64,000 nt of DNA from positions 2,976,001 to 3,040,000 of the forward strand of contig NZ_CP053707.1 in the NCBI RefSeq assembly GCF_013201035.1, written 5' to 3'. Within the stretch, counting starts at the first letter, position 1, and each line of letters starts with the position of its first letter. Under the pieces are notes generated by a model that was not told where the DNA came from, made no database searches, and saw only the letters and a program-made list of their open reading frames with translations. The DNA is from Arthrobacter sp. NEB 688. Lineage in GTDB: Bacteria > Actinomycetota > Actinomycetes > Actinomycetales > Dermatophilaceae. Below are positions 31,436-42,244 of the stretch, piece by piece. Position numbers and translations under genes: made by a program.

Positions 31436-33259
31436 TCAGGACTGCTTCGGCGACACCTCGGGCGCACCCTGCGGCGCGGCGTCGGACGTCGGCTTCGCGT
31501 CGATGCCCGCCTCCTTGCGCTGCTCCGGGGTGATGGGGGCCGGGGCGTCGGTCAGCGGGTCGTAGCCGCCGCCGGACTTCGGGAAGGCGATGACGTCACG
31601 GATCGAGTCGAACCCACCGAGGAGCATGACGATGCGGTCCCAGCCGAGGGCGATGCCGCCGTGCGGGGGCGCGCCGAACTGGAAGGCGTCGAGGAGGAAG
31701 CCGAACTTCTCCTGCGCCTCCTCCTGCGAGAGGCCCATGACCTTGAACACGCGCTCCTGCACGTCGCGGCGGTGGATACGGATGGACCCGCCGCCCAGCT
31801 CGTTGCCGTTGAGGACCATGTCGTAGGCGTACGCGAGCGCCGGGCCCGGGTCGGTGTCGAAGGTGTCGAGGAACTCGGGCTTCGGCGAGGTGAAGGCGTG
31901 GTGCACGGCCGTCCACGCGCCCGAGCCGACCGCGACGTCGCCCGCGGCGACGGCCTCGGAGGCCGGCTCGAAGAGCGGGGCGTCGAGGACCCAGAGGAAC
32001 TCCCACGCGTCCTCGTCGACGAGCCCGCAGCGCTTGCCGATCTCCAGGCGGGCGGCACCGAGCAGGGCCCGCGAGGAGCGGGTCGGACCCGCGGCGAAGA
32101 ACACGCAGTCGCCGGGCTTGGCGCCGACGTGCTCCGCGAGACCCGCGACCTCGGTCTCCGAGAGGTTCTTGGCCACCGGGCCACCGAGGGTGCCGTCCTC
32201 CTGGACGAGCACGTAGGCCAGGCCGCGGGCGCCGCGCTGCTTGGCCCACTCCTGCCACGCGTCGAGCTGCTTGCGCGGCTGGCTCGCGCCACCGGGCATG
32301 ACGACGGCGCCGACGTACTCGGCCTGGAACACGCGGAACGGGGTGTCCGCGAAGTACTCCGTGCACTCCACGAGCTCCTGGCCGAAGCGCAGGTCGGGCT
32401 TGTCGGAGCCGAAGCGACGCATCGCCTCGGCGTACGTCATCCGCGGGAAGGGCGTCGGCAGGTCGACGCCGATGAGCTGCCAGATCTCGCGGACCACGGC
32501 CTCGCCGAGCTCGAGCACGTCGTCCTGCTCGACGAACGACATCTCGATGTCGAGCTGGGTGAACTCGGGCTGCCGGTCGGCGCGGAAGTCCTCGTCGCGG
32601 TAGCAGCGGGCGATCTGGTAGTACCGCTCCATCCCGGCGACCATGAGCAGCTGCTTGAACAGCTGCGGGCTCTGCGGCAGCGCGTACCAGGAGCCCGGCG
32701 CGAGGCGCGCGGGCACGAGGAAGTCGCGGGCGCCCTCGGGCGTGGAGCGGGTGAGGGTCGGGGTCTCGATCTCGACGAAGTCGCGGGCCTCGAGGACCCG
32801 GCGTGCCGCGGCGCTCACCTTGCTGCGCAGGCGGATGGCGTTCCCGGCCGACTGGGCGCCGGGGCGGCGCAGGTCGAGGTAGCGGTGCTTGAGGCGGGCC
32901 TCCTCGCCGACGGTGACGCGCTCGTCGACCTGGAAGGGCAGGGGCGCGCTCGCGTTGAGGACCTCGATCGCCTCGGCGACGACCTCGACCTCGCCGGTCG
33001 GGAGGTCCGGGTTGACGTTGCGCTCCTCGCGGGAGGCGACGGCGCCGGTGACCTTGACGACGAACTCGCTGCGCAGGTCGTGGGCCGAGCCGGTGAGGAC
33101 CTCGTCGCGCGCGACGACCTGGACGACGCCGCTGGCGTCGCGCAGGTCGATGAAGGCCACCCCGCCGTGATCGCGCCGCTTCGCCACCCAGCCGGTGAGG
33201 GTGACGGTCTGGCCGGTGTGGGCGGCACGCAGGGTGCCGGCCTCGTGGGTGCGGAGCAC
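31436..33259 (-). CDS. aspS: Aspartate-tRNA ligase
   Basis: Class IIb synthetase of 607 aa: N-terminal OB-fold anticodon domain ([24 protein letters not shown]), motif 1 region, motif 2 in [24 protein letters not shown], a bacterial GAD insertion, and motif 3 in [16 protein letters not shown]. The C-terminal extension [25 protein letters not shown] is disordered. The GTG start at 33259 follows AAGGA at good spacing. Confidence 0.97.
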   Translation of the reverse strand: MLRTHEAGTLRAAHTGQTVTLTGWVAKRRDHGGVAFIDLRDASGVVQVVARDEVLTGSAHDLRSEFVVKVTGAVASREERNVNPDLPTGEVEVVAEAIEVLNASAPLPFQVDERVTVGEEARLKHRYLDLRRPGAQSAGNAIRLRSKVSAAARRVLEARDFVEIETPTLTRSTPEGARDFLVPARLAPGSWYALPQSPQLFKQLLMVAGMERYYQIARCYRDEDFRADRQPEFTQLDIEMSFVEQDDVLELGEAVVREIWQLIGVDLPTPFPRMTYAEAMRRFGSDKPDLRFGQELVECTEYFADTPFRVFQAEYVGAVVMPGGASQPRKQLDAWQEWAKQRGARGLAYVLVQEDGTLGGPVAKNLSETEVAGLAEHVGAKPGDCVFFAAGPTRSSRALLGAARLEIGKRCGLVDEDAWEFLWVLDAPLFEPASEAVAAGDVAVGSGAWTAVHHAFTSPKPEFLDTFDTDPGPALAYAYDMVLNGNELGGGSIRIHRRDVQERVFKVMGLSQEEAQEKFGFLLDAFQFGAPPHGGIALGWDRIVMLLGGFDSIRDVIAFPKSGGGYDPLTDAPAPITPEQRKEAGIDAKPTSDAAPQGAPEVSPKQS

Positions 33260-33418
33260 GGGGGGTCCTTCGCTCTCTCGGGTGCGGGGGTCGGTGCGGC
33301 CGCGGAACGGCCGGCTGCCCATCCTACGGAAGCACCCGGCCCGCCCCGAACCGAGATTCCCGGCCCCGGGCGGCGCATCGGCCTGCGCCCCGGGCGCACC
33401 GCTGCCTACGATGCCGCC

Positions 33419-34363
33419 ATGGCAGCCGCACCCCCGGCCCCGGTCACCGACCCGGGGGCGGCCTTCCCCGAGCTCGACGCCCTGCGTCGCCGGCTCGCGG
33501 CCGGCGACGTCACGGGGACGCTCGCGCAGCTCGCCGCCGTCGGGCGCCGGCACGGGCCCGACGAGGCGGTCGCCCGCGAGCTGCTCGCCGCCGACCCCCG
33601 CACCGGCCCCGTCCTCGAGCGGCACCTCGCGGCGGCCCCCGACGACGGCGCGGCCCGGGTCCTGCTGGCCCACCACCACCTCGTCGCGGCGTCCGCCGCC
33701 CCCACCGGACCCACCGGACCCAGCGAACCCACCGTCTCCGCCGAGGACGCCCGGGCCCTCGTGGACCGGGCCGAGGCCGCGCTCCTGCGGCGGTGCGCCG
33801 AGGAGCCCGCGGACACCGAGGCCCGGGCGCTGCGCATCCGGACCGCCGCCCTCGGTGGGCTGCCCCCGGGCGAGGCCCACCGGCGCTACCTGCGCCTGTT
33901 CGCCCTCGACGCGCACCACGTCGTCGGCCAGCGGGCGTACCTCGACTCCCTCCTGCCGCCGCAGGGCTCGTGGGATGCCGCGCTCGCCTTCGCCCGCACC
34001 GTGGCGGCGGCCGCTCCCCCGGGCTCGTCCGAGGTCGGGCTGCTCGCGACCGTCCACCTCCTGCACTGGCGCGCCGGCGAGGCCGGCGCTCGCGCCCCCC
34101 TGCGGGACGCCGCCCTCCTCACCGAGCTCGAGGACGTGGCCGACCGCCTGCGCGCCGTGCGCAGCCGCGCGCGGTGGGCCGACGTCGAGGCGCACACGAC
34201 CCTCGCCGTGCTCTTCGGCGTCGCCGGGGTGGACGACCGGGCCGCCACCCACCTGCGCGCCCTCGGCCCCGTCGTCGCCCCCGGCCCGTGGGCCGCGCTC
34301 GGGCGCCACCTGCCCGATCTCGAGCACCTGCGCGCCACCGTCCTCGCGGAGGGAGGTGCATGA
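33419..34363 (+). CDS. DUF4034-like helical-repeat protein
   Basis: A 314-aa, almost entirely helical Ala/Leu/Arg-rich protein. The segment [48 protein letters not shown] recalls the DUF4034 pattern as I remember it (SLLPxxGSWxxxxAFAR, AAPPGS, LLxxHLLHW), but I could not run a profile. Residues 99-110 hold a short [11 protein letters not shown] linker. A TACGAT box (33407-33412) ends exactly 6 nt before the ATG, so the mRNA is probably leaderless. Its stop overlaps the next start as ATGA, so the two products probably work together. Confidence 0.6.
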   Translation: MAAAPPAPVTDPGAAFPELDALRRRLAAGDVTGTLAQLAAVGRRHGPDEAVARELLAADPRTGPVLERHLAAAPDDGAARVLLAHHHLVAASAAPTGPTGPSEPTVSAEDARALVDRAEAALLRRCAEEPADTEARALRIRTAALGGLPPGEAHRRYLRLFALDAHHVVGQRAYLDSLLPPQGSWDAALAFARTVAAAAPPGSSEVGLLATVHLLHWRAGEAGARAPLRDAALLTELEDVADRLRAVRSRARWADVEAHTTLAVLFGVAGVDDRAATHLRALGPVVAPGPWAALGRHLPDLEHLRATVLAEGGA

Positions 34364-35859
34364 GCATCCGCCGCACCGAGGTCGCCGGCGTCCCGACCCT
34401 CCACCGGCCCGGGCAGGGCAGCCGGGTGAGCGCCGGCCTGCTGTTCCGGGTCGGCGAGGCCGACGAGACGCTCGCCGTGCGTGGGGTGACCCGGCTCGTC
34501 GAGGCGCTCGTCAACCCGCCCGGCGCCCCGCTGCCCGAGCCGCCCGGCGACGGCCTCGGCGACGTCGTCACCGCCGTCACGGCCCACGGCACCGCCGACG
34601 AGGTCGCCGCGCGGCTCGCGGCCGCCGTGCGGGCCCTGCGGGCGCTGCCGGTCCACCGCCTCGAGGCGGCCCGCGCCGAGGTCCTCGGGCACGACCACGC
34701 CCGCGCCCCCGACGTCGGGCGGCTCTCGGCGATGGTCCGCTGGGGTGCCCGGGGCCGCGGCCTGCGCGCCTACCCGCTCGTCGGCCTGCCCGCCCTCGAC
34801 GCCGAGGTGCTCGACGTCTGGTCGCAGGTGGCCTTCACCCGCGAGAACGCGGTCCTCTGGTGGGACGGCCCCCTCTCGCCCCACGTCGACCTCCCACTCC
34901 CGTCCGGCGAGCGCCAGCCCCTGCCGGATGCCCCGCCCGTCACCACCGCCAGCCCCGCGTGGTTCCCGGACCCCGCCCCGCTGGTCCACCTGACCGGGCT
35001 GGTCCCGCGCGGCGCCGCGGCGCTGGCCCACCAGCGGGTCCTCGAGCGCGCCCTGCACGAGGAGCTCGTCGAGCCCGGCCTCGCCCCGGGCGTGGAGGTC
35101 CGCACGGTGCCGCACGACGCGCGGACCGCGCTGGTCACCGTCACGGTCCCCGCGAGCCCGGGCCGGGAGGACGCCCTCGCCGGTGGCGTCGTCGACGCCC
35201 TCGAACGGGTCCGTCGCCGCCGCCTCGACGCCACCGACCGCGCCCTCGTCGAGGCGCTCGCGCAGGAGTGCGAGTCCGCCCCGCCGCAGGACGCCCTCGC
35301 CGCGCGCGCCGCGGACCTGCTCCTCGGCCGGGACACCGAGCCCGCGGACGACGACCCCGCGGCCCTGCGGGCCGTCACACCGGCCGAGATCCGCGCCGTC
35401 GCCGAGGCCCTCCACGCGAGCGCGCTGGCCCAGGTGCCGGGCACCGGCCTGGACTGGGCCGGGTGGTCGGCCGTCCCCGCGACGTCGTCGGCCGCGGTCA
35501 CCGGACGCGAGCACGCCGCCCGCGCCGGCGACCGCGCGACGCTGCTGCTCGGCCCGGAGGGGACGAGCCTGCGCACCCGCGCCGGGGTCGTCACCGTCCG
35601 GTGGGACGAGGTCGCGGCGATGGAGGCCTTCGCCGACGGCGGCCGCTGGGTCGTCGGGCTCGACGGCTTCCGCGTGCACGTCGAGCCGACCGTCTTCGAG
35701 CTCGAGGAGCGCGACGTCGCGGAGGTGGACGCCGCGGTCGACCCGGCGCGCGTCGTGCACCTGCCCGCCCGACCCGCCGACGCGCTGCCCCGACCCTCCA
35801 CCGGGTCGGACCCCGACGACCGCGGCCGGCGCCGACCCGCTCTCTTCCGCCGGCGCTGA
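34360..35859 (+). CDS. M16-peptidase-like protein with degenerate active site
   Basis: A 499-aa protein. Residues 25-55 ([26 protein letters not shown]) align with the start of M16 (insulinase/pitrilysin) peptidases, but the zinc motif HxxEH reads RLVEA: both His are lost and only Glu is kept. Segments such as [19 protein letters not shown] and the tandem halves fit an M16-like fold. The C-terminal part (about 400-480: [42 protein letters not shown]) resembles a small PH-like beta domain. Preceded by GGGAGG; ATGA overlap with the previous gene. Likely a non-catalytic binding protein. Confidence 0.6.
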   Translation: MSIRRTEVAGVPTLHRPGQGSRVSAGLLFRVGEADETLAVRGVTRLVEALVNPPGAPLPEPPGDGLGDVVTAVTAHGTADEVAARLAAAVRALRALPVHRLEAARAEVLGHDHARAPDVGRLSAMVRWGARGRGLRAYPLVGLPALDAEVLDVWSQVAFTRENAVLWWDGPLSPHVDLPLPSGERQPLPDAPPVTTASPAWFPDPAPLVHLTGLVPRGAAALAHQRVLERALHEELVEPGLAPGVEVRTVPHDARTALVTVTVPASPGREDALAGGVVDALERVRRRRLDATDRALVEALAQECESAPPQDALAARAADLLLGRDTEPADDDPAALRAVTPAEIRAVAEALHASALAQVPGTGLDWAGWSAVPATSSAAVTGREHAARAGDRATLLLGPEGTSLRTRAGVVTVRWDEVAAMEAFADGGRWVVGLDGFRVHVEPTVFELEERDVAEVDAAVDPARVVHLPARPADALPRPSTGSDPDDRGRRRPALFRRR

Positions 35860-35862
35860 CCC

Positions 35863-36585
35863 TCAGCCGCGCGAGGGCAGCAGGCAGAGCTCGTTGCCCG
35901 AGGGGTCGGTGACGACCCGCCAGGGCAGCTCGCCCCAGCCGTGCTCGACGAGCGAGCCGCCGAGGTCGAGCGCCTGCTCGACCGCCTCGTGGAGCCGCTC
36001 GTCGCCCTCGAGCCGCACGTCGAGGTGCAGCCGGTTCTTCTCGCCCGCGGGCTTGGTCCGCGCCTGCGGGCAGAGCTCCAGCAGCGGTCCGTGGCCGCTC
36101 GGGTGCCGCAGCGCCGCCGGCACGGCGCTCGACGCGGGCACCCATCCCGACAGGGCCGACCAGAAGACGAGGTCGCGCTCGACGTCGGCGCTGTCGAGCG
36201 GGAGCGCGGCGACCTGGCTGCCCGGGCCGTACTCCGGCCGGGACTCCATGACGCAGAACGGGTTCCCCTCGGGGTCCGCGAGGACGACCCACGGCACGTC
36301 GCGCTGTCCGATGTCGAGGTGGCGGGCGCCGAGGGCGAGCGCGCGGACGACGACCTCTTCCTGCGCCTCGCCGCCGAGGAGGTCGAGGTGCAGCCGCGGC
36401 TGCGCGGGCGCCCGCTCCGGCACGGTGGTCAGGCACAGGTCGAGGACGGGCGCGCCCTCGGGAGACAGGCGCACCTCGACGGTGTCGGGCTCGTCGGTGA
36501 TGCGCCGGCCGCCGATCAGGGACTCCCAGAAGGGCCCGAGCACGTGCGGGTCGGCGGCGTCGAGGACGACGTTCTCGAGCTGCAC
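35863..36585 (-). CDS. Tandem VOC/glyoxalase-fold protein
   Basis: A 240-aa protein made of two VOC domains: residues 1-115 (QLENVVLDAADPHVLGPFWESLIGG ... PWVVLADPEGNPFCVMESRP) and 120-240 (ALPLDSADVERDLVFWSALSGWVP ... PWRVVTDPSGNELCLLPSRG). Both end in the DPxGNxxC/LL motif of this fold. Members include metal enzymes and drug-binding proteins; the substrate is unknown. The GTG start lies 2 nt after the YchJ stop. Confidence 0.85.
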   Translation of the reverse strand: MQLENVVLDAADPHVLGPFWESLIGGRRITDEPDTVEVRLSPEGAPVLDLCLTTVPERAPAQPRLHLDLLGGEAQEEVVVRALALGARHLDIGQRDVPWVVLADPEGNPFCVMESRPEYGPGSQVAALPLDSADVERDLVFWSALSGWVPASSAVPAALRHPSGHGPLLELCPQARTKPAGEKNRLHLDVRLEGDERLHEAVEQALDLGGSLVEHGWGELPWRVVTDPSGNELCLLPSRG

Positions 36586-36587
36586 GC

Positions 36588-37106
36588 TCAGACCTCGTCG
36601 TCCGCGGGGCCGACGTAGAACCAGCGGCCGGCCCGCTTCTCGAAGCGGCTGCGCTCGTGGACCTCGCCGCGCTGGCGGGTGACGCCCTCGCCCGCGACCC
36701 AGCCGGCGCGGAACTCGACGACGCCCGTCGTGTCGTCCGGGCCCCCGGCGACGACGTCGAGGACGTCGAGGCCGACCCACCGCACCCACGGCTCGGGGTC
36801 GACCCGGTCCGGGCGCGTGCGCGGGTGCCACGTCCGGAAGAGGTGGTCGCCGTCGGCCAGCGCGTAGGCGGTGTAGCGCGAGCGCATCAGCGCCTCGGCG
36901 GTCGGTGCCGGCCGGTTGCCCTCGATGGCGTGCCCGCAGCACTGCGCGAACCCGGCCCCCTCGGGGCGGCCCCCGCAGGGGCAGCGCGCATCGCGGTCGA
37001 GCGCCTCGTCCGAGCCGCCCGACACCTTGAGCCAGGCGGCGTTGCCCCGCCCCGATCCGAAGGTCTCGGCCACGAGCCCATCGTCCCACGCCCCGGTGAC
37101 TCCCAC
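36588..37106 (-). CDS. YchJ family (UPF0225) protein with SEC-C motif
   Basis: The N-terminal CPCGGRPEGAGFAQCCGHAIEGNRPAPTAEALMRSRYTAYALADGDHLFRTWHP is the YchJ signature: a cysteine cluster similar to SEC-C motifs, then an NTF2-like domain. Function unknown. The start is uncertain: GTG 37106 gives 172 aa, while the internal GTG 37025 gives a more typical 145-146 aa. It is probably co-transcribed with the VOC gene that follows. Confidence 0.85.
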   Translation of the reverse strand: MGVTGAWDDGLVAETFGSGRGNAAWLKVSGGSDEALDRDARCPCGGRPEGAGFAQCCGHAIEGNRPAPTAEALMRSRYTAYALADGDHLFRTWHPRTRPDRVDPEPWVRWVGLDVLDVVAGGPDDTTGVVEFRAGWVAGEGVTRQRGEVHERSRFEKRAGRWFYVGPADDEV

Positions 37107-37167
37107 ATGGCGCCCCGTACCCCGGCAGGTGACGGCTCACACCTCCCGAGGTCGAGGGAGATCGGCC

Positions 37168-37809
37168 TCAGCCGCGGCGGCGGCCCGGGCTCCGCGAGGG
37201 CCACGGCGCGTCGGCGGGGCGCAGCCCCGTCCAGCCGCGGGCGCGCAGCGCCTCGGCCGCGAGCACCGCGATGACGAGCGTCGGGCTGTGCAGGCGCCCG
37301 GCGAGGACACCCGCGACGAGCTCGTCGAGCGGTACGCGGCGCACCGGCATCCCGAGCTCCTCGCCCGTGCGCGTGTGGCGCTCGGGCTCCGGCACCTCGG
37401 CGAGGTCGCGGGCCAGGAAGATCCGCAGCCCCTCGGACGACCCGCCCGGCGAGGACCAGTGGTCGACGAGGGTCGACCACGAGCCAGCGGTCAGGTCGGC
37501 CTCCTCGTGCAGCTCGCGGGCCGCGCTGAGGTGGGGCGCCTCGCCGTCGACGTCGAGCAGCCCCGCCGGGATCTCCCAGTCGAACGCGCCGACGGGGTGG
37601 CGGTACTGCTGGATGACGACGGCCCGGTCCTGCTCGTCGAGCGCCAGGATGGCGACCGCGCCGGTGTGCTCGACGTAGTCGCGCACGACCACGCCGGCCT
37701 CGCCGAGGTCGACCTCGTCGGTGCGCACGTCCCAGACCCGGCCCTCGAACGCGAGCCGGGTGCCGACGACGGGCCGGCGCTCGAGGCGGTCCTCGAGCGG
37801 CTCAGGCAC
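37168..37809 (-). CDS. Nudix hydrolase, ADP-ribose pyrophosphatase-like
   Basis: A 213-aa protein with the Nudix box spanning [24 protein letters not shown] (about residues 93-116), including the REL-x-EE metal site. The N-terminal domain-swapping strands ([33 protein letters not shown]) and [17 protein letters not shown] are typical of ADP-ribose pyrophosphatases (NudF type). The GTG start overlaps the pyrG stop by 8 nt. The pyrG-nudix order is conserved in actinobacteria. Confidence 0.9.
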   Translation of the reverse strand: MPEPLEDRLERRPVVGTRLAFEGRVWDVRTDEVDLGEAGVVVRDYVEHTGAVAILALDEQDRAVVIQQYRHPVGAFDWEIPAGLLDVDGEAPHLSAARELHEEADLTAGSWSTLVDHWSSPGGSSEGLRIFLARDLAEVPEPERHTRTGEELGMPVRRVPLDELVAGVLAGRLHSPTLVIAVLAAEALRARGWTGLRPADAPWPSRSPGRRRG

Positions 37810-39526
37810 GCGCGTCGGCCGGCTCGGCGCTGCGCGGGCGCTCGACCTCGACCAGGCGCGCCGCGCGCTGCTCCTCGATGGCCGCGCCGACGAGCCCGGC
37901 GAAGAGCGGGTGCGCGCGGGTCGGGCGCGACTTGAACTCGGGGTGCGCCTGCGTCGAGACGTAGTACGGGTGCACCTCGCGCGGCAGCTCGACGAACTCG
38001 ACGAGCCCGAGCTCGGGGTGGGTGCCGCTGATGACCAGGCCCGCCTCCTCGAGCTGCGCGCGGTAGCCCTCGTTGACCTCGTAGCGGTGCCGGTGGCGCT
38101 CGTCGGCGCTCGTCGACCCGTAGGCCTGCGCGACGACCGAGCCCGCCTTGAGGTCGGCCCGCTGGCTGCCCAGGCGCATCGTGCCGCCGAGGTCGCCGGC
38201 GCCCTCGACGAACGCCTTCTGCTCCTCCATCGTCGCGATGACCGGGGCCGCGCTGTCGGGGTCGAACTCCGTCGAGCTCGCGCCCTCGATGCCGGCGACC
38301 GATCGCGCGTACTCGATGACCATGCACTGCAGGCCGAGGCAGATGCCCAGGGTCGGCACCTGGTGGGTGCGCGACCAGCGCAGGGCGCCGAGCTTGCCCT
38401 CGATGCCGCGCACGCCGAAGCCGCCGGGGACGAGGACGGCGTCGACCCCGCCGAGCGCACGCTGGGCGCCGGCCTCGGTCGAGCAGTCGTCGGAGGCGAC
38501 CCAGCGGATGCGGACCTTGGCGTCGTGGTGGAAGCCGCCGGCGCGCAGCGCCTCGGTCACCGAGAGGTAGGCGTCGGGCAGGTCGATGTACTTGCCGACG
38601 AGCGCGACCTCGACCTCGTGCTCGGGGTGGTGGACCCGCTCGAGCAGGGTGTCCCACTGGGTCCAGTCGACGTCGCGGAAGACGAGGCCGAGCCGGCGCA
38701 CGACGTAGGCGTCGAGGCCCTCGCGGTGCAGGACCTTGGGGATGTCGTAGATGCTCGGCGCGTCGACCGCCGCGGCGACGGCCTCGTTGTCGACGTCGCA
38801 CATGAGGCTGATCTTGCGCTTGATCGACTCGGGCAGCTCGCGGTCGGCCCGCAGGACGAGGGCGTCGGGCTGGATGCCGACCTGGCGCAGGGCGGCGACG
38901 GAGTGCTGCGTCGGCTTGGTCTTCAGCTCGCCGCTCGGCGCGAGGTAGGGCACGAGCGAGACGTGGAGGAAGAAGACGTTGTCGCGGCCGAGGTCGTGGC
39001 GCACCTGGCGGGCCGCCTCGAGGAACGGCAGCGACTCGATGTCGCCGACGGTGCCGCCGATCTCGGTGATGATGATGTCCGGCGCGTCCGCGTCGTCGAC
39101 CCCGGGCGAGCCGGCGGCCTGCGCCCGCATCCGCTCCTTGAGCTCGTTCGTGATGTGCGGGATGACCTGGACGGTGTCGCCGAGGAACTCGCCGCGGCGC
39201 TCGCGCTGGATGACGCGGTTGTAGACCTGGCCGGTCGTGACGTTGGCGCTGCCGCGCAGGTTGACGTCGAGGAAGCGCTCGTAGTGACCGATGTCGAGGT
39301 CGGTCTCGGCGCCGTCGTCGGTGACGAAGACCTCCCCGTGCTGGAACGGGTTCATCGTCCCGGGGTCGACGTTGAGGTAGGGGTCGAGCTTCTGCATCGT
39401 CACCCGCAACCCGCGGGCACGGAGCAGGTGCCCCAGGCTCGAGGCCGTGAGCCCCTTGCCGAGCGAGGAGGCGACGCCTCCGGTCACGAAGATCTGTTTC
39501 GTCGTCTGGAGCACCACGGGCTTCAA
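37802..39526 (-). CDS. pyrG: CTP synthase
   Basis: Aminates UTP to CTP. The 574-aa protein has the synthase domain ([24 protein letters not shown] near residue 12; [51 protein letters not shown]) and a C-terminal class I glutaminase domain with the nucleophile in [15 protein letters not shown] and the His in AHPEF. I give a TTG start at 39526, but TATCGT lies directly before it. A leaderless mRNA starting at GTG 39517 or 39514 is quite possible. Confidence 0.94.
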   Translation of the reverse strand: MKPVVLQTTKQIFVTGGVASSLGKGLTASSLGHLLRARGLRVTMQKLDPYLNVDPGTMNPFQHGEVFVTDDGAETDLDIGHYERFLDVNLRGSANVTTGQVYNRVIQRERRGEFLGDTVQVIPHITNELKERMRAQAAGSPGVDDADAPDIIITEIGGTVGDIESLPFLEAARQVRHDLGRDNVFFLHVSLVPYLAPSGELKTKPTQHSVAALRQVGIQPDALVLRADRELPESIKRKISLMCDVDNEAVAAAVDAPSIYDIPKVLHREGLDAYVVRRLGLVFRDVDWTQWDTLLERVHHPEHEVEVALVGKYIDLPDAYLSVTEALRAGGFHHDAKVRIRWVASDDCSTEAGAQRALGGVDAVLVPGGFGVRGIEGKLGALRWSRTHQVPTLGICLGLQCMVIEYARSVAGIEGASSTEFDPDSAAPVIATMEEQKAFVEGAGDLGGTMRLGSQRADLKAGSVVAQAYGSTSADERHRHRYEVNEGYRAQLEEAGLVISGTHPELGLVEFVELPREVHPYYVSTQAHPEFKSRPTRAHPLFAGLVGAAIEEQRAARLVEVERPRSAEPADARA

Positions 39527-39533
39527 CGATACG

Positions 39534-40610
39534 TCATGCCGCGCCCACCCCGCGGTAGGTGTCGAGGACGGCGGCCAGCGCGTCGGCGTCGGTGGGCAGG
39601 TTGTCGGCCCGTTCGACGGCCTTGGAGCGCAGGTCGTCGCGCACGGCGCCGTGCGTCACGACGTCGCGGATGGCCCGCGAGAGCGAGGTCGCGTCGTCGA
39701 CGGGGACGAGGACGGCGGCGTCGCCGACGACCGCCCCGGTGCCCCCGGCGTCGGTCGCGACGATGGCGGCCCCGGCGTGCAGGGCCTCCTGGAGGCCGAC
39801 CGGCTGGCCCTCCCACACGGCGCTCGAGACGACGACGTCGGCGGCGGCGAGGAGGTCGGGCACGTCGCCGCGCCGGCCGAGCAGGCGCACCGGGAGCCCC
39901 TCGGCGTCGATGCGGCGCTGGAGCTCGGCGTGCTGCGGCCCCTCGCCGGCGACCACCGTCAGGAGGTCGAGGTCGGTCAGCTCGCGGTGCGCGTCCAGGA
40001 GCCGGTGCAGGCCCTTCTGCGGGGCGAGCCGGGCGAGGACCACCCCGAGGGCCGTGCGCGCCTCGAGGCCGAGCTCGGCGTGCACGGCGTAGCGGTCGCG
40101 GCGCGGCGGCTGGAAGGGCGGCGCCGGGATGACGGCGAGCGCGGTGCGCCGGGCGCCGAGGCGGCCGGCCCGCTCGACGAGGTCGGCCGAGACCCCGAGG
40201 ACCGCGGCCGAGCCGCGCGCGACGACGCGCTCGAGGCCGGCGTAGACGGCGGCGGTCAGCCGGCCGGACGGCGCGGCGTTGTGCAGCGTCGTGACGACGG
40301 GGACGCCGCTGCGGGCGGCGGCGAGCACGGCGACGGCTCCGGCCCGCAGGCCGTGCGCGTGGACGACGTCGGCGCCGCGGACCGGGCCGGCCAGGGCCCG
40401 GACGGCGGCGGCGTCCCGCGAGGGGTGCGGCCGGTCGGCGAGCTCGAGCTCGACGACCGCCGCCGACTCGTAGAGCGAGAACCGGTCGGCGGCCTCCGCG
40501 GGCGCCGCGACGACCACCTGGTGCCCGTCGGCCTCGAGCAGCCGGGCGAGGCTGCGCACGTGCGTGCCCACTCCCCCGGCGCTGGTCCCCATGACCAGGA
40601 GCACCTTCAC
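39534..40610 (-). CDS. GT4-family glycosyltransferase
   Basis: A 358-aa GT-B glycosyltransferase. The N-terminal half has [27 protein letters not shown] and [10 protein letters not shown]. The C-terminal nucleotide-sugar domain has [29 protein letters not shown], a [27 protein letters not shown] segment with the E-x7-E-like motif, and [12 protein letters not shown]. Donor and acceptor are unknown. The GTG start overlaps the MurJ-like gene stop, which suggests the two act in one cell-wall polymer pathway. Confidence 0.88.
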   Translation of the reverse strand: MKVLLVMGTSAGGVGTHVRSLARLLEADGHQVVVAAPAEAADRFSLYESAAVVELELADRPHPSRDAAAVRALAGPVRGADVVHAHGLRAGAVAVLAAARSGVPVVTTLHNAAPSGRLTAAVYAGLERVVARGSAAVLGVSADLVERAGRLGARRTALAVIPAPPFQPPRRDRYAVHAELGLEARTALGVVLARLAPQKGLHRLLDAHRELTDLDLLTVVAGEGPQHAELQRRIDAEGLPVRLLGRRGDVPDLLAAADVVVSSAVWEGQPVGLQEALHAGAAIVATDAGGTGAVVGDAAVLVPVDDATSLSRAIRDVVTHGAVRDDLRSKAVERADNLPTDADALAAVLDTYRGVGAA

Positions 40611-42244
40611 GGCGAATCCTCCGCTCCTCGACGGCGGCGGGCCCGACCGCGGTCGCGGACGGCCCCCATCGCCCGACGGTCACCGTAGAAGATCGCGAGC
40701 AGTCCTGTCATCAGCGCCGCGCCGCCGGCCGCGAGGCCCCAGAGCACCGCGTCGAGCAGCCCGTCGTAGGTGCGCCCGCGGGTCACGAGGTCGCCGACGA
40801 CGAGCGCGAGCGCCAGCGCGACGACGGCCGCGCCGGTGGTGCGGCCCAGGCCCTCGGTGACCTCGGGGCGCCAGCTGCGCCGGACGAGGACGACGAGCAG
40901 GACCGCCGACACCGTCATCCCGACGGTGGAGGAGAGCCCGACCCAGCGCAGCGTCGTCGCGGCCCCGCGGTCCGGCCCGACGAGGACGAGCGGCAGCAGG
41001 GCGGTGATCGCCCAGCCGAGCGAGACCGCCATCGCGGCGTCGAACGGGCGGCCGCGCACGTAGAGGGCGCGGGTCAGCAGGGCCGTGAGGCCGAAGCCGA
41101 CGACCCCGGGCGCGAAGGCGGTGAGGGCCGGCGCGAGGGCGGCGAGCGCCTCCGGGCTCGCACCCTCGGCCCCCCGCCGCGCGTCGAGGGCGGTGAAGAA
41201 CGCGCCGACCGCCGGCGCGGCCGCGACGAGCATCCCCGCCGCGAGCGCGGTGAGCACGAGCACCGCCCGCAGCGAGCGGGCCAGGGTGGCGCTGGAGTCC
41301 TCGCCCGCCCCCGTGCTCGCGGCGAGGGCCGGGAAGGCGCTCGTGGCGACGGGGACGGCGAGGACGGCGTAGGGCAGGAGGTAGACGGCCTGGGCGTACT
41401 GGTAGACGGCGAAGGCGCCGTCGGTACCGGAGTGGTTGGTCAGCCACATCGTCACGAGCACCGCGACCTGCTGGGCCCCGAGGGCGAGCACGCCGGCCCC
41501 GGCGAGGGAGCGGATGCGCACGGCGTCCTCGCGCTCCAGGCGCAGCGCGGGGCGCCAGCGCCAGCCGGTCGCGAGGGCGGGGACGAGCAGCGGCAGCGAG
41601 AGGACGACGACGCCGAGCGTCGTGCCCCAGCCGAGGACCGCGATCGCGTCGTCGCCGACCGTCGAGGGGGAGGTCGAGCCCCCGGTCAGGTGGCCGTACC
41701 AGAGGTAGGACACCAGGACGACGACCGACGAGACGAGCGGGGCCAGGGCCGCGGCGAGGAAGCGCCGGTGGGCCTGGAGGAGCCCGACGAGGATGATCCC
41801 GACGCCGTACAACGGGACCTGGACCGAGAAGATCCGCAGGAGGGTCGTGGCGACCTCGTGGGTGCGCGGGTCGTAGGCGCGCACGAGCCAGTCGGCGAGC
41901 ACCGGCGCGGCGAGCCAGAGCAGCGCGCCGAGGGGGACGAGGACGACGAGCGCCCAGCTGAGCAGCACCGAGGCCAGCCGGTCGGCGTGCTCGCGCTCCC
42001 CCGCCCCGAGGCGGTGGGCGATGAGCGGGACGGCGACCGCCGCGAGGACCCCGCCGGCGGCCACCTCGAAGAGGACGTTCGGCAGGGCGTTGACGCTCTG
42101 GTAGACCGAGCCGACGCCCTTGGAGCGCACCGACTCGGCGAAGACGAGGATCCGCGCGAAGCCGGCCGCGCGCGCCAGGAGGGTGACGGCGGCGATGAGC
42201 CCGGCCGCCCCGGCGATGCCGAGGGCCGCCCGCTGGCGGGTCAT
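40607..42244 (-). CDS. MurJ/MviN-like lipid flippase
   Basis: A 545-aa polytopic membrane protein with about 14 hydrophobic helices, beginning ALGIAGAAGLIAAVTLLARAAGFARILVFAESV and followed by NALPNVLFEVAAGGVLAAVAVPLIAHRLG, the MviN signature region. Family members flip polyprenyl-diphosphate-linked sugars. It ends in an Arg-rich cytosolic tail ([15 protein letters not shown]). The main MurJ gene of actinobacteria is usually elsewhere, near the origin, so this may serve a second polymer. It overlaps both neighbours by 4 nt. Confidence 0.82.
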   Translation of the reverse strand: MTRQRAALGIAGAAGLIAAVTLLARAAGFARILVFAESVRSKGVGSVYQSVNALPNVLFEVAAGGVLAAVAVPLIAHRLGAGEREHADRLASVLLSWALVVLVPLGALLWLAAPVLADWLVRAYDPRTHEVATTLLRIFSVQVPLYGVGIILVGLLQAHRRFLAAALAPLVSSVVVLVSYLWYGHLTGGSTSPSTVGDDAIAVLGWGTTLGVVVLSLPLLVPALATGWRWRPALRLEREDAVRIRSLAGAGVLALGAQQVAVLVTMWLTNHSGTDGAFAVYQYAQAVYLLPYAVLAVPVATSAFPALAASTGAGEDSSATLARSLRAVLVLTALAAGMLVAAAPAVGAFFTALDARRGAEGASPEALAALAPALTAFAPGVVGFGLTALLTRALYVRGRPFDAAMAVSLGWAITALLPLVLVGPDRGAATTLRWVGLSSTVGMTVSAVLLVVLVRRSWRPEVTEGLGRTTGAAVVALALALVVGDLVTRGRTYDGLLDAVLWGLAAGGAALMTGLLAIFYGDRRAMGAVRDRGRARRRRGAEDSP

